A stretch of 42,704 nucleotides of DNA from Marivirga lumbricoides (GTDB lineage Bacteria > Bacteroidota > Bacteroidia > Cytophagales > Cyclobacteriaceae). Positions 9,470 to 19,660 of the stretch are shown piece by piece. A program made the position numbers and the translations under genes. The notes under the pieces were generated by a model. It saw nothing but the letters and a program-made list of their open reading frames with translations. It did no database searches and was not told the origin of the DNA. Where the stretch lies: the NCBI RefSeq assembly GCF_014636295.1, contig NZ_BMEC01000022.1:1-42704 (forward strand). Reading direction: 5' to 3'. Numbering within the stretch: the first letter of the stretch is position 1; each line of letters begins with the position of its first letter.

Positions 9470-10018
9470 TCAACTCTTACCTGAAGGTTTGTTTTCCCTT
9501 ATTGCTTTATACAGTTTAATAGCTACCATTAGCAACACGCCAAAAGCTATAAAGCCCAAAGTTCCCCAAATCCAGTTGATCTGACTTTTAAGAATGATAA
9601 GAAACACTATTGCCACTAAAAATAAAGTAGCTACCTCGTTCCAAATTCGTAACTGAGTAGAAGAATATTTGATTTCTCCCTTCTGTAATTTCTTGAAAAT
9701 ATAATGACAAGAAAAGTGATAAAGATAAAGAAGGAAAACGAATGATAGCTTAATATGCATGAATGACATTTTCAACCAATCAGGCTGCAATATTAGCAAT
9801 GTTGTAGCTAAAATAAGTGTAATAACAGCAGAAGGCCAAGTGATTACATACCATAACAAGCGCGACATTTTACTTAGTTGCTGGTGTAAAATAGACCTTT
9901 CGGGTTCGTTTTTTTGTAATGCTTCGGTCTGATAAATGAATAGACGAACAATATAAAAAAGGCCTGCAAACCATGTGACAACAAAAATGAGATGTAGAGA
10001 TTTTATATATAAATACAT
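9470..10018 (-). CDS. hemJ: HemJ/CopD-family membrane protein, probable protoporphyrinogen IX oxidase
   Basis: A 182-aa integral membrane protein with four to five helices. The N terminus YIKSLHLIFVVTWFAG with a membrane His9 is the HemJ hallmark, where histidines bind haem b. HemJ oxidises protoporphyrinogen IX to protoporphyrin IX in bacteria lacking HemG and HemY. The related copper-resistance CopD family has the same fold, but the length and N terminus favour HemJ. It is first in a leftward unit with SCO and cytochrome c, consistent with supply of haem for respiration. A TACTTTTG box on the same strand (10133-10126) could be its -7 element. Confidence 0.75.
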   Translation of the reverse strand: MYLYIKSLHLIFVVTWFAGLFYIVRLFIYQTEALQKNEPERSILHQQLSKMSRLLWYVITWPSAVITLILATTLLILQPDWLKMSFMHIKLSFVFLLYLYHFSCHYIFKKLQKGEIKYSSTQLRIWNEVATLFLVAIVFLIILKSQINWIWGTLGFIAFGVLLMVAIKLYKAIRENKPSGKS

Positions 10019-10317
10019 TAATTAATTTATCAGAATAGTTTGATTCTTAACAAAGCAAAAGGAGTTTAGGTTGAGCAAAATCATTAATAATTTTAATACC
10101 CGGGTAGCATTAACCTTAACTATGGCAAAAGTAAGAAATAAGAACCAATTGTGATAGAAAAACGTAAGTAGTTAAAATTTAAATATTCATCCTTTATCTG
10201 GTTTATCTTTTTAAAATGAAATTGTCAAATTGCTCCCCCTCTGTTGAATCCACTTACTATGGTATGATGAGGCTTATAAATTGAACACTGCAATATGATA
10301 ACTAGTATAAAAAACTC

Positions 10318-10998
10318 ATGTCAGAAGTAAGTAATCTTTGGTATTTTGAAAATGTGGATCTATTCAATGTTTTATGCCCTCACAAAGTAAAAGGGTTAGG
10401 GGGAAAACATGTGTTTAATAAATTCAAAAAAGAACAATTTATCTATTTTCCCGAAGAGACCTCTCATCATGTGTATATGATAGCTGAGGGAAGAGTAAAG
10501 ATAGGTTCCTACACTTCTGAAGGAAAAGAGGTGGTGAAAGCAATTTTAGGAAAGGGAGAACTTTTCGGAGAGCTGGCATTGGCTGGCGAAGAAATAAGAA
10601 CAGACTTTGCTCAGGCGATGGACAATAATACTACTATTTGCCCAATGAGCCTTGAGGAAATGAATGAGATGATGGCTCATAACAAACCCTTAAGTTTTAA
10701 ACTATTAAAGCTTGTCGGCCTACGTCTGAGAAAAACAGAAAGAAGATTGGAAGCATTGGTGTTTAAAGATGCAAGAACAAGAATAGTGGATTTTTTAAGA
10801 GATCAGGCAGAAGAAAAGGGACAAAAAGTAGGCTACGAAACTCTCATCCCCAGCTATCTTACTCATAAAGACATTGCTGCTTTAACAGGTACCTCCAGAC
10901 AAACAGTTACGACAACATTAAACGAATTAAGAGATAAAAATCTGATCAACTTTGATCGTAGAAAAATATTGATTAGGGATTTAACTAAGCTTTCGTAA
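10318..10998 (+). CDS. Crp/Fnr family transcription regulator
   Basis: A 226-aa regulator. Residues 35-125 form a cyclic-nucleotide-binding-type beta roll (FPEETSHHVYMIAEGRVKIG, GKGELFGELALAG). Residues 145-220 hold the winged helix-turn-helix with recognition helix LTGTSRQTVTTTLNELRDK. No cysteine cluster of the Fnr type is visible, so it is unlikely to sense oxygen through an Fe-S cluster. In GELFGELALAG the usual Arg-Ser of true cAMP pockets is not evident, so the ligand is unknown. It is divergent from hemJ-SCO-cytochrome c, which makes those genes reasonable candidate targets. It ends before a strong bidirectional terminator. Confidence 0.88.
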   Translation: MSEVSNLWYFENVDLFNVLCPHKVKGLGGKHVFNKFKKEQFIYFPEETSHHVYMIAEGRVKIGSYTSEGKEVVKAILGKGELFGELALAGEEIRTDFAQAMDNNTTICPMSLEEMNEMMAHNKPLSFKLLKLVGLRLRKTERRLEALVFKDARTRIVDFLRDQAEEKGQKVGYETLIPSYLTHKDIAALTGTSRQTVTTTLNELRDKNLINFDRRKILIRDLTKLS

Positions 10999-11032
10999 TT
11001 ATATTCAGTAAAAAGCTTACTCACACATAATT

Positions 11033-11066
11033 AAAAGGCATCCATCTGAAGTGATGGATGCCTTTT
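11033..11066. terminator. Bidirectional Rho-independent terminator
   Basis: A perfect 14-bp stem (11033-11046 with 11053-11066) with a 6-nt loop has A and T runs at its ends on either strand. It serves both the rightward Crp-type gene and the leftward FecR-like gene. Confidence 0.85.
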
Positions 11067-11097
11067 GAAATTTGTACTATTAATATTTATTTAATTA

Positions 11098-12030
11098 TTA
11101 ATTAGCAAATCCGTTTCTGATGATAAAATCCTCATAAGCTTTTTGATAAATTTCCACCTCTGGTGCCAGCTGAATGGCCTTTTCATAAGAAGTAAGTGCA
11201 TCAAGCAAAAGATTGTTGTCTTCATAAAATGCTGCCATCACTACATTATCTAAAGCATTTTCTTCCTTTACTTCAGTTTTAAGCTGGTTCATTGTCTTTT
11301 TTATTTCTGCAGATTCATCCTCTGGCTTTATGATGATAGCATATTCTTCAGAGTTTAAATCTTTGCCCACCACATTGATTTTAACTTTTACAAATTTATT
11401 TTCCAACTGACTGAAAGGAGCTTCATTCATATTAAGCATGTAGGCAGTTTTATCTGTCTGCTCTGTCTTTATCACCTCATCAAATAAGTTACTAAAGACC
11501 ACCTCATACTTTAGTGCTTCCTTCTCTCCCACCTGTTTTGGCTCGCTCCATCTGATGAGAATTTCAGGATTTATGATGTCAGTTGAACTGTGAGCCATCA
11601 CCTTTATTTTTGCACCACTCGCCAAAGCGCGATCAACTGCTCCAGTTGCTCCTAAACTTTTTCTGTAATCACCCTCACCTTTTTCACTGCTCATCCTATT
11701 CATTACAAAATCAGCATATTTACTAGCTACGCTAGAGTTTTTTCCTTTCAGGTTATCTGCAAGTGAACTCACTTTGTACTCACCTGAAGATTTTACTTCC
11801 AGGGTTTTACCTGACTTATGCATCAATCCAAGGTACGCTTCACTGGAAAGCTTTAATTCATCTCCTGAATTTAAGGACTGGCCTGTTTTGAGTGGAGCCC
11901 AGGCTTTACCTTGAAGCTTAACAGAATTATCGCCTTTATTAGCCAATACTTTAAAAACATACTCCTGCGCATTGGCGGTAGCACCAACCATATAAACAGC
12001 CACTGCTAAAATTCTTATAATAGTTTTCAT
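11098..12030 (-). CDS. Exported FecR/SH3-like and TPR-like protein paired with CHASE2 protein
   Basis: A 310-aa protein with a signal peptide (residues 1-21, cut after TANA). Residues 25-90 resemble the beta-rich FecR-type segment (GKAWAPLKTGQSLNSGDELK, then LMHKSGKTLEVKSSGEY). The middle is a beta-sandwich-like stretch that may bind a partner. The C-terminal residues 255-305 form a TPR-like helix pair (NLLLDALTSYEKAIQLAPE). It lies 6 nt after the CHASE2 gene and is almost certainly co-expressed with it. I infer that the two act together at the periplasmic face, but no output domain is present in either. The function is not recognised beyond this. Confidence 0.65.
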   Translation of the reverse strand: MKTIIRILAVAVYMVGATANAQEYVFKVLANKGDNSVKLQGKAWAPLKTGQSLNSGDELKLSSEAYLGLMHKSGKTLEVKSSGEYKVSSLADNLKGKNSSVASKYADFVMNRMSSEKGEGDYRKSLGATGAVDRALASGAKIKVMAHSSTDIINPEILIRWSEPKQVGEKEALKYEVVFSNLFDEVIKTEQTDKTAYMLNMNEAPFSQLENKFVKVKINVVGKDLNSEEYAIIIKPEDESAEIKKTMNQLKTEVKEENALDNVVMAAFYEDNNLLLDALTSYEKAIQLAPEVEIYQKAYEDFIIRNGFAN

Positions 12031-12036
12031 AATTGA

Positions 12037-13308
12037 TTAATTTATCACCACTTTTTTTGTCTTTCTTTTAAAGCTAAATAATTCTTTCCTTCCTTCTTTG
12101 GTAAACATATTTTTCACCACACCATTGTATACTTCGAGAGAATCGCCTACAGCAGCCACAACACCCATTGCAAGCGTAAGCTCCAGATTCCAGTTAAACC
12201 AATGATATGAATAAATGATTAAACCTATAATCAACAGCAGTTCCACCAATTGAGTGAGTTTTGTAATGCCATCATACCAGTTTGGCAGACTATAATAAAC
12301 CCACATAAAAGCTACCACATTCAGGTAACAAAGAATGATGGCAGCTAATAGTTGATAGGTTTTATCTAATTGATAAACATACTCCTGGTCTAAAATCATG
12401 GAAATAATATTAGCATGAATTACGGCTCCATACATATCGGGAGCACCTCTGCCTGCATATTTCACATTCAGAGGAGTGAAGTACTTGTCTTCAATATTGT
12501 AAGGATCACCAAAATAATCACCCATAAAGCCAAAGATCACAATTTTCCCTTCTATTACATCAGGGGTGAAATTCTCATTGAATACATCCTGAATATCTAA
12601 TGCATAAAAGGTGGTGGCAAAATTGGATTCAGAGCCAATTGAATTCCCTTTAAAATCAATATACTCTACTGCGTTTCCCCTCGCTAAGAATTTTTCAACC
12701 TTTTCAGGTGCATAATAATTAGCTATCCTTACAGCAAATGCCATTTGTATTTCATCTTTATATTTTAATGTAGGAGTGAAAGTACGACATGTTTTTACAT
12801 CTTCCTGTGTTACTCCTTCGGCAGTAACAAGATTGGCAAAAGCGAAGTCAGCATTCGGCCTGAAAGGTGCTGCCGATATGCGCATTGAATCAAAATAATT
12901 TTGTTCTTCTTTCAAATTAAGTAGCTTAGATGCCATCACAAGATTTTCAACCTCAGATAATGCAACAGCCAATATGCTATCCTGAGTAGGATCTTTCGGG
13001 TAAGGAAAAAAGGAATCTATACCAACTACCCTGGGGTTATATTTATTTATAATTCGTATTTCTTCAGCTACACCTGCCCGCGGTAAACGGCCTATATTTA
13101 TAAGCACAATGTCATCTTCCGCTGGAGGCGCCTCACGCAGGTTACTGTAAACCAGATCCGTAAACTCCACATCCTCAAGTGCCTCCCCTATGGGATCAAT
13201 GGCTTCCAGTCTATTCAATAAAGATGATAAAACATAGATAATAAGGAAAATGAAGGCTGTTGCCATTATTGAATCCAACCAAATGTTCCCTATTATTTTT
13301 ATTTTCAT
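12037..13308 (-). CDS. CHASE2-domain membrane sensor without an output domain
   Basis: A 423-aa protein with one N-terminal membrane helix (residues 10-30). A periplasmic CHASE2 sensory domain follows at about 55-300 (DDIVLINIGRLPRAGVAEEI, VVGIDSFFPYPK, GKIVIFGFMGDYFGDP, ADMYGAVIHANIISMIL with a minor variation). Three closely spaced membrane helices end near residue 395. CHASE2 domains normally feed kinases, cyclases or GGDEF domains; here only a short basic tail (TKEGRKELFSFKRKTKKV) follows. The protein therefore probably signals through a partner, the best candidate being the FecR-like protein encoded 6 nt downstream. Confidence 0.8.
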   Translation of the reverse strand: MKIKIIGNIWLDSIMATAFIFLIIYVLSSLLNRLEAIDPIGEALEDVEFTDLVYSNLREAPPAEDDIVLINIGRLPRAGVAEEIRIINKYNPRVVGIDSFFPYPKDPTQDSILAVALSEVENLVMASKLLNLKEEQNYFDSMRISAAPFRPNADFAFANLVTAEGVTQEDVKTCRTFTPTLKYKDEIQMAFAVRIANYYAPEKVEKFLARGNAVEYIDFKGNSIGSESNFATTFYALDIQDVFNENFTPDVIEGKIVIFGFMGDYFGDPYNIEDKYFTPLNVKYAGRGAPDMYGAVIHANIISMILDQEYVYQLDKTYQLLAAIILCYLNVVAFMWVYYSLPNWYDGITKLTQLVELLLIIGLIIYSYHWFNWNLELTLAMGVVAAVGDSLEVYNGVVKNMFTKEGRKELFSFKRKTKKVVIN

Positions 13309-13450
13309 ACTATATAAAAAAAATGCACTTTTTTAATCGAATAATAAAATTATGATAAAAATCAATAAATACCAATTATTCCACTTAAAAACTTGCTTAT
13401 TCCGTAGCAGTAGTAGTAACTTTTGAGCATTATTATCCAAATGAAATTCA

Positions 13451-14431
13451 TTGAAGAGAAAAAACAGACTTAGTATAAAGGAGTATAAGGAGGGCATTTT
13501 ATCCGGCAATCGGGTAATTCTTAGCAGAGCTATTACTTTAGTAGAAAGTGCCCTGGAAGAAGATAATGAATTGGCCGCTGAGTTGATTGATGAAATTTAT
13601 CCTCATACCGGAAACTCCTTCCGCATTGGAATAACAGGAGTTCCTGGTGTTGGGAAGAGTACTTTTATAGAGTCCTTTGGACTACATTTATTAAAAAAGA
13701 GAAAAAAACTGGCAGTTTTAACCATAGACCCCTCAAGCCAAAAAAGTGGTGGAAGCATTTTGGGTGACAAAACCCGAATGGAAAGACTTAGTGTTATGGA
13801 AAATGCTTTTATAAGACCTTCTCCTGCCGGTGATGCTTTAGGAGGAGTAGCTCATAAAACCAGAGAAACTATGCTTCTGTGCGAAGCGGCAGGCTATGAT
13901 GTGGTTTTTATTGAAACAGTTGGAGTCGGGCAATCCGAAACTGCCGTCAAAAATATGGTAGACTTTTTCCTACTCTTGATGCTTGCAGGTGCCGGAGACG
14001 AGCTCCAGGGAATTAAAAAAGGGATTATGGAAATGGCCGATACAATAGCTATTACAAAAGCAGATGGAGCCAATTTAGCAGCTTCAAAAAAAGCCCGAAA
14101 AGAATATCAGAATGCTTTACATTTATTTCCTGCAAATGAAAATGGCTGGAACCCGGAGGTAGTAGTTTGTTCTGCTTTGGAAAATTTTGGATTGGATGAG
14201 ATAGAAAAAAGGCTGAATGATTATCAACAAAAAATGAAAGAATCAGGCTTTTTCAATTATAATCGAAAACAGCAAGCAGTCCACTGGATGCACCAAACCA
14301 TCAACTTTTATCTGAAAAGAAATTTCTATAATCAGGAAAAGATCAGAGAAAAAATTGACATATTTGAAGAAGCTGTGCGAGCGGGTAACAAACATTCTGT
14401 TCAGGCAGCAAGAGAACTGCTTTCAATTTAA
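13451..14431 (+). CDS. meaB: MeaB-type GTPase chaperone of methylmalonyl-CoA mutase
   Basis: A 326-aa G3E-family GTPase of the usual MeaB/ArgK length. Walker A is GVPGVGKST (63-71), followed by TIDPSSQKSGGSILGDKTRM (91-110). The switch region is ETVGVGQSE (155-163) and the base-recognition motif is TKAD (202-205). MeaB loads and protects adenosylcobalamin in methylmalonyl-CoA mutase. The mutase subunits are not in the window. The start is TTG at 13451: an in-frame stop at 13442 leaves no ATG upstream, and the next methionine would cut into the conserved N-terminal helix. It is followed after 12 nt by a secreted protein gene. Confidence 0.92.
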   Translation: MKRKNRLSIKEYKEGILSGNRVILSRAITLVESALEEDNELAAELIDEIYPHTGNSFRIGITGVPGVGKSTFIESFGLHLLKKRKKLAVLTIDPSSQKSGGSILGDKTRMERLSVMENAFIRPSPAGDALGGVAHKTRETMLLCEAAGYDVVFIETVGVGQSETAVKNMVDFFLLLMLAGAGDELQGIKKGIMEMADTIAITKADGANLAASKKARKEYQNALHLFPANENGWNPEVVVCSALENFGLDEIEKRLNDYQQKMKESGFFNYNRKQQAVHWMHQTINFYLKRNFYNQEKIREKIDIFEEAVRAGNKHSVQAARELLSI

Positions 14432-14443
14432 AGTAAACCAAAA

Positions 14444-16195
14444 ATGACTAAAATCTACTATCTTTTAATTTGTTTATTACCAATTCAACTCTTTTGCCAG
14501 ACCCCGTGCGAAAATGGGTCCGTAAACGGTTACCCGTGTAACCAGGTAGATTTTTATGCCCGACTAAGTAATACAGAACTTTCAGGTGATGCAAATATTG
14601 AATCAGCTGATATCTGGGGATGGACAGACCCTGACACCGGAAAAGAATACGCACTGGTAGGCATGACAAATGGAATCGTATTCGTGGACATCAGCTCTCC
14701 TGCTACTCCTGTTATTATAGGAAGGCTTCCCAGCCATACGGGAAAATCGAGCTTATGGAGAGACCTTAAAGTATTTAACAACTATGTTTTTGTAGTTGCT
14801 GATAATAATTCCGGCCATGGAATGCAGGTTTTTGACCTTACCAGATTACGAAATGTGACCAACCCTCCTGCAACTTTTGATAACGATGGTCATTATGATG
14901 GCGTGAGTAGTGCTCATAACGTGGTAATAAATGAAGCAACAGGTTATGCTTACATAGTAGGCGCCAGAGGGGCTAGCAACGGTTGTGGTCAGGGAGGCTT
15001 GCATATTGTGGATATCAATGACCCTACAAACCCTGTATTTGCAGGCTGCTTTGATGCTGATGGCTACACACACGATGGCCAGTGCGTTATCTATAATGGT
15101 CCTGACGTTGATTACCAGGGCAAAGAAATCTGCTTTAATGCTAATGAAAACACTATTACTTTGGTAGATGTAACCAATAAATCTGCCCCCAGCCTTATTA
15201 GTAAGCAAGGATATCCCCAGTCGGCTTACTCACACCAGGGCTGGTTAACCGATGACCATCAATATTTTATTTCTAATGACGAACTTGATGAGAATAGTTA
15301 TAATATTAACACAAGAACCCTTGTATGGGATGTAAGAGATTTAGATAACCCCATATTATTAACACAGTATTATGCGGAAGGGAATACGATTGACCATAAT
15401 TTGTATGTAAAAGGAAACAGAATTTATCAGTCAAACTATGAAAGAGGCTTCGTTATATTAGATGCTGAAAGAGTAGCAGAAGGTAAAATCAGAGAACTCG
15501 CTTTTTTTGACACCTATCCTTCCAGTGATAACACACAATTCAATGGAGCATGGAGCAATTACCCATTTTTTGAAAGTGGGATAATAATAGTGAGCGATAT
15601 AAACAACGGGTTATTTATTTTAAAGCCGAATATCGCTAACATAATTGAGACTCATCCTGTATTAGATATTGAAGCAAATATTAACTCTTTATTGGTTGAG
15701 ATAGGTGATGAGTATACTGTAAGCAACTATCAATGGCAATCATTTAATAATTTAGTCCCTAATGATATAGAAAACAACTACTATTTTGAAGGTACAAAAA
15801 CAGCTAACCTTGTACTTAAACAACCCCTTAACACTTATTTAAATCAAGTATACCGATGTAAAATCACATTGACAGATGGACGAATTGCCTACAGTTTCCC
15901 TTCAGGTTTTCCTTCCAATGTTTCGGTTTTAAATAACCGGAAAAAGCAAGATAGGCATGTACAGGTTTATCCAAATCCGGTAATGAATCAACTTCATATT
16001 AGAGCAACTGAGGGAGAAATAAAACTGGAAAGTATTCAAGTTTTAGACGCTCAAGGACGCGTGATGGAGCAAATAACACCGTCAGCATTCGAAAACATTA
16101 AAATAGATACTGATAAATGGCCTGCAAACATTTACTTGTTGAGACTTAACTATGAAAACGGTGAAAAGTCACAATTAAAAATTGTTAAAAGATAA
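14444..16195 (+). CDS. Choice-of-anchor B family secreted protein with T9SS sorting domain
   Basis: A 583-aa exported protein. The signal peptide is residues 1-19 (LLPIQLFCQ). Residues 25-395 form a repetitive beta-propeller-like domain with LVDVTNKSAP- and VDISSPATPV-type repeats (of the LVIvP kind) and HD/H-rich loops (SSAHNVVINEATG, YTHDGQCVIYNG). This is the arrangement of the choice-of-anchor B family. A short Ig-like linker follows (405-490). The last 80 residues are a type IX sorting domain beginning near VQVYPNPVMN and ending with a basic tail (LKIVKR). It should be secreted through the outer membrane and anchored or released. The substrate is unknown. Confidence 0.85.
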   Translation: MTKIYYLLICLLPIQLFCQTPCENGSVNGYPCNQVDFYARLSNTELSGDANIESADIWGWTDPDTGKEYALVGMTNGIVFVDISSPATPVIIGRLPSHTGKSSLWRDLKVFNNYVFVVADNNSGHGMQVFDLTRLRNVTNPPATFDNDGHYDGVSSAHNVVINEATGYAYIVGARGASNGCGQGGLHIVDINDPTNPVFAGCFDADGYTHDGQCVIYNGPDVDYQGKEICFNANENTITLVDVTNKSAPSLISKQGYPQSAYSHQGWLTDDHQYFISNDELDENSYNINTRTLVWDVRDLDNPILLTQYYAEGNTIDHNLYVKGNRIYQSNYERGFVILDAERVAEGKIRELAFFDTYPSSDNTQFNGAWSNYPFFESGIIIVSDINNGLFILKPNIANIIETHPVLDIEANINSLLVEIGDEYTVSNYQWQSFNNLVPNDIENNYYFEGTKTANLVLKQPLNTYLNQVYRCKITLTDGRIAYSFPSGFPSNVSVLNNRKKQDRHVQVYPNPVMNQLHIRATEGEIKLESIQVLDAQGRVMEQITPSAFENIKIDTDKWPANIYLLRLNYENGEKSQLKIVKR

Positions 16196-16245
16196 TAGAT
16201 ATAAAGAATAATCTGTACAGGTATAAATGGGTAAATAGAAAAGTC

Positions 16246-16986
16246 TTACACTAAATCAGCAAAATAGAATTCACTTTTCACCTCTTCAATTTCTCCCGCT
16301 TCATTTTCAATTTTGTATTGATAAAAATGGGATTGTACTTCTTTCAGGACAACATTTATTGGCTTTGAAAATAGTGGCCCACCATATACAAAGGTGTGGA
16401 ATTCGCCATTTTCACCGCAGGGATCCACATGTATAGTTAATTGCTTAATTAAATCGGCTGATAATGTCTGTCCAACCTGTACTTTATTAAAGTACTGCGC
16501 ATTACCTGCACAAATCTTAGTCTGGTAGCCTAAACTAAGGAAATCATGAAGTTGCTCTGTTGTATCATTTTTCCATAGAGGAAATAAAGCTTTTAATCCT
16601 GTCGAAGCTAGCTGCTTCTCTCTATATTTTTTTAAATCTTCCAGAAATATATCTCCGAAAACTATAGCAGAAATTCCATTTTGAATACATTTCTTACAGT
16701 AGGCCTCCATTACTTTTTCATAGGAATTATGGCTTTCATCAGCAGGGAGTTCACTAAATATAACAGGGATACCTAATGAATCTGCCTGTTTTTGTATTAA
16801 GCTTTTATGGATCCCATGCATGCCTACACGCTGAGTGGATTCACCAATGACAGTATGTAAGTGATGAATCTCATAATCAGTTGATTCTTTGATTTGATGC
16901 AGGGCCATCATTGCATCTTTACCCCCACTCCAACTTATTGCTACTTTTGGGTTACTCACTAATTTATAATAACAAAAATGAGACAT
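16246..16986 (-). CDS. Dph6-related ATP pyrophosphatase (PP-loop)
   Basis: A 246-aa N-type ATP pyrophosphatase. The PP-loop is SWSGGKDAMMAL (19-30), followed by the Dph6-type motifs RVGMHGI and FGDIFLEDLKKYRE. Eukaryotic Dph6 amidates diphthine on elongation factor 2, but bacteria lack diphthamide. Bacterial members must therefore amidate or adenylate something else, and a role in cofactor metabolism is only a guess. The start overlaps the end of the DUF3667 gene by 23 bp, so translation is probably coupled. The frame could begin slightly later, since the first 10 residues are not conserved-looking. Confidence 0.8.
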   Translation of the reverse strand: MSHFCYYKLVSNPKVAISWSGGKDAMMALHQIKESTDYEIHHLHTVIGESTQRVGMHGIHKSLIQKQADSLGIPVIFSELPADESHNSYEKVMEAYCKKCIQNGISAIVFGDIFLEDLKKYREKQLASTGLKALFPLWKNDTTEQLHDFLSLGYQTKICAGNAQYFNKVQVGQTLSADLIKQLTIHVDPCGENGEFHTFVYGGPLFSKPINVVLKEVQSHFYQYKIENEAGEIEEVKSEFYFADLV

Positions 16987-18013
16987 ATAGCTCCATAAAC
17001 AAAGCTGTTAAAAGAAGTGTAAAGTAAAAGAAACCAAGAATCATAAATTTCAGAATGGCTTTCATGAAATCATTCTTGTATACTCTTTTAACAGAAATAA
17101 ATGCATATAAAGTAACTAAAGCAAAGCTGACAAAAAACAAAAGCCCATTTATTGCTTCAAAATTAAATATGAGTATAATCCCCACCCCATAGAAAAAATA
17201 TGCAAAAGCATGTAAGTGTAATGCATGAATTAAATGCTCCACATAAAACTTCTTATTTTTAAGATGTAGCACCATTAATATAAGAGCAAAAAGTGGTAAT
17301 AAAACAAACATCATTATCGGAAGATTTCGCAAGGAGTTTGTTAAGTAAAGGTTTGAATTCGCAATAAAAGACCTCTTCTTTTGAATTGTAAATGAAGAAT
17401 TGCTTGAAACAATTTTGTAAGGTTGCAGTTTTAAAATCTTGCTAAAAGCCGAATCACTAACTTCCTCATCAATTGCTGCTGCTTTCAAATTAGCCCACTT
17501 AGTGTAATTTCTTGATGAATCTTTTGATAAAGTGGCGCTTGTGGAATCGGCAAATCTTCCATTGAGAAACTCAGGAACACCTCTATCTCCAAACGCTTGT
17601 TCTAATTCCCTTCTTTGAGTAGAATCCATTGCAGCAAAACCGGCCTTTATATCGGATGAAGACAAGAGTTTGTTCATTACTTTATCCACAGCGTTATTCG
17701 GCACCACAATACTCACAATAAAAAAATAGAAGAGCGAAAAAATAAGGTAAAGACGAATAGGATGAATATAATAATTTCTCTTACCAGAATTAAATTCAAT
17801 AGTTAATTTTCCCGGCTTGAAAAAAAATGGTTTCAAAGTCCTGAAAAAGGTAGTATCAAAACTTAGGTAATTTGATATAAAGTCATGGAGAAAAACACCT
17901 ATAGATACTCTCTGATCTGTATTTTGCTGCCCACAGTTTGGGCAATAATTCTCTTCATTACTTAGCGGCTGCTCACAATTAAGACATTGCGAAAGTTTCC
18001 TTTTACTTTTCAA
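16964..18013 (-). CDS. DUF3667 membrane protein with N-terminal zinc ribbon
   Basis: A 349-aa protein. It opens with a zinc ribbon of two CxxC pairs (CLNCEQPLSNEENYCPNCGQ, residues 10-29) and the DUF3667 continuation VSIGVFLHDFISNYLSFDTT. One membrane helix lies near 85-105, a charged extramembrane region at 115-220, and about four helices follow from 230 to the end. The family is common in Bacteroidota and has no known function. It is upstream of the Dph6-like gene and separated from the cobalamin unit by a terminator. Confidence 0.82.
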   Translation of the reverse strand: MKSKRKLSQCLNCEQPLSNEENYCPNCGQQNTDQRVSIGVFLHDFISNYLSFDTTFFRTLKPFFFKPGKLTIEFNSGKRNYYIHPIRLYLIFSLFYFFIVSIVVPNNAVDKVMNKLLSSSDIKAGFAAMDSTQRRELEQAFGDRGVPEFLNGRFADSTSATLSKDSSRNYTKWANLKAAAIDEEVSDSAFSKILKLQPYKIVSSNSSFTIQKKRSFIANSNLYLTNSLRNLPIMMFVLLPLFALILMVLHLKNKKFYVEHLIHALHLHAFAYFFYGVGIILIFNFEAINGLLFFVSFALVTLYAFISVKRVYKNDFMKAILKFMILGFFYFTLLLTALFMELYVSFLLL

Positions 18014-18064
18014 TTTATTGAATGGAAAGTGATTTAAAGCGAAAAGTACAAATAGAACAGTAAA

Positions 18065-18626
<562 letters not shown>

Positions 18627-18628
18627 TT

Positions 18629-19660
18629 TTAATTAAATATGAATTGAGTAGGTAGGATACCAGAAATGAAGTCATCCAACAACTCTCCATTAGCAGAATA
18701 TCTATATACTAAACCTCCATCGCTATAATCGACACCATCACCAATATATATTTCTCCATTGTTAGGATCTACAGCAAATGCGTAAGGAGTTGTGATATCT
18801 ACTGTATTGAATAGTGAAATGATTTCACCGGAACTAATATTTACTTTTTTCACCTTATTTTCCTGCAAGAAATATATTTCATTAGAATAAATATCTGCTT
18901 CTCCTAGAATAGCACCTGATAAGTCTATAGTTTCAACTGCAGTTCCCTGCTCTTCATCTATTCTTACAAGAAATCCTCCTGAACAAACAACCCATGGGTT
19001 ACCTGCCCTATCTACTATTATTTCCTGTGGGCCACTCGGAAGCTCTATATCCTTCTCAACCTCATTATTATCTATATTTATAATTGTCAAATTCTGGTAG
19101 GCACCGTAATAATTACGAGTAACTAACAACTTATTACCAACTATTTCCACATCTTCTACACCATTCTCTGTATCGATGGTGCCTGATACTGTATTAGTTG
19201 TTAAGTCAATAGTGAGAATATTACTATCAGTTAAGGAAAAGTTTTCTCCATACGGGCCCCAATTACTTAAGTAACCTGTGGTACCGCTTATTGTAATAGC
19301 TCTTGGCTTATCTATCATTTCATCCTCAACTGAAGCTATGAAGTTTAAATTTTCCAAACCAATTATTTCTACTGAATTGCTCCCATTTAATACACTGTAA
19401 AGGGAATTTTCATGCTGAAGAACACTTTGTTGAACATCTCCGATAAAAGGGCTACTGCCTTTCATAAAAGCATTTGCATTATAAGATTTTAGATCGGGAT
19501 CGTATGATCCTATTGTTGCATTTTTACCGTTAAAACCTCCTTCGTGAATTATTAAAACAGAGCCTGTTTCAGGTTTTGGACTTTCATCATCACAACCGGT
19601 AAATAAAATCAGTGAAAATACGGCAAAAAAAGCCTTGTTTAGTAAATTTAGTTTCTTCAT
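18629..19660 (-). CDS. BtuG-like surface lipoprotein, beta-propeller cobalamin binder
   Basis: A 343-aa lipoprotein (lipobox LFTGC, Cys23) whose mature part is a seven-bladed beta propeller of the YncE/DUF5074 type. Repeats include NSLYSVLNGSNSVEIIGLEN, NKLLVTRNYYGAYQNLTI, GNPWVVCSGGFLVRID and NNGEIYIGDGVDYSDGGLVY. In Bacteroides, BtuG is a surface propeller that captures cobalamin with extreme affinity and hands it to BtuB. The ATG overlaps the stop of the btuB gene by 4 nt, and a cobalamin riboswitch leads the unit. The BtuG role is therefore well supported by context, although the sequence identity to known BtuG could not be measured. Confidence 0.8.
   Translation of the reverse strand: MKKLNLLNKAFFAVFSLILFTGCDDESPKPETGSVLIIHEGGFNGKNATIGSYDPDLKSYNANAFMKGSSPFIGDVQQSVLQHENSLYSVLNGSNSVEIIGLENLNFIASVEDEMIDKPRAITISGTTGYLSNWGPYGENFSLTDSNILTIDLTTNTVSGTIDTENGVEDVEIVGNKLLVTRNYYGAYQNLTIINIDNNEVEKDIELPSGPQEIIVDRAGNPWVVCSGGFLVRIDEEQGTAVETIDLSGAILGEADIYSNEIYFLQENKVKKVNISSGEIISLFNTVDITTPYAFAVDPNNGEIYIGDGVDYSDGGLVYRYSANGELLDDFISGILPTQFIFN

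Noticed and set aside
14448-15208. Several overlapping frames opposite the choice-of-anchor B gene
   Set aside because: They are antisense shadows of a well-supported secreted protein with signal peptide and sorting domain.
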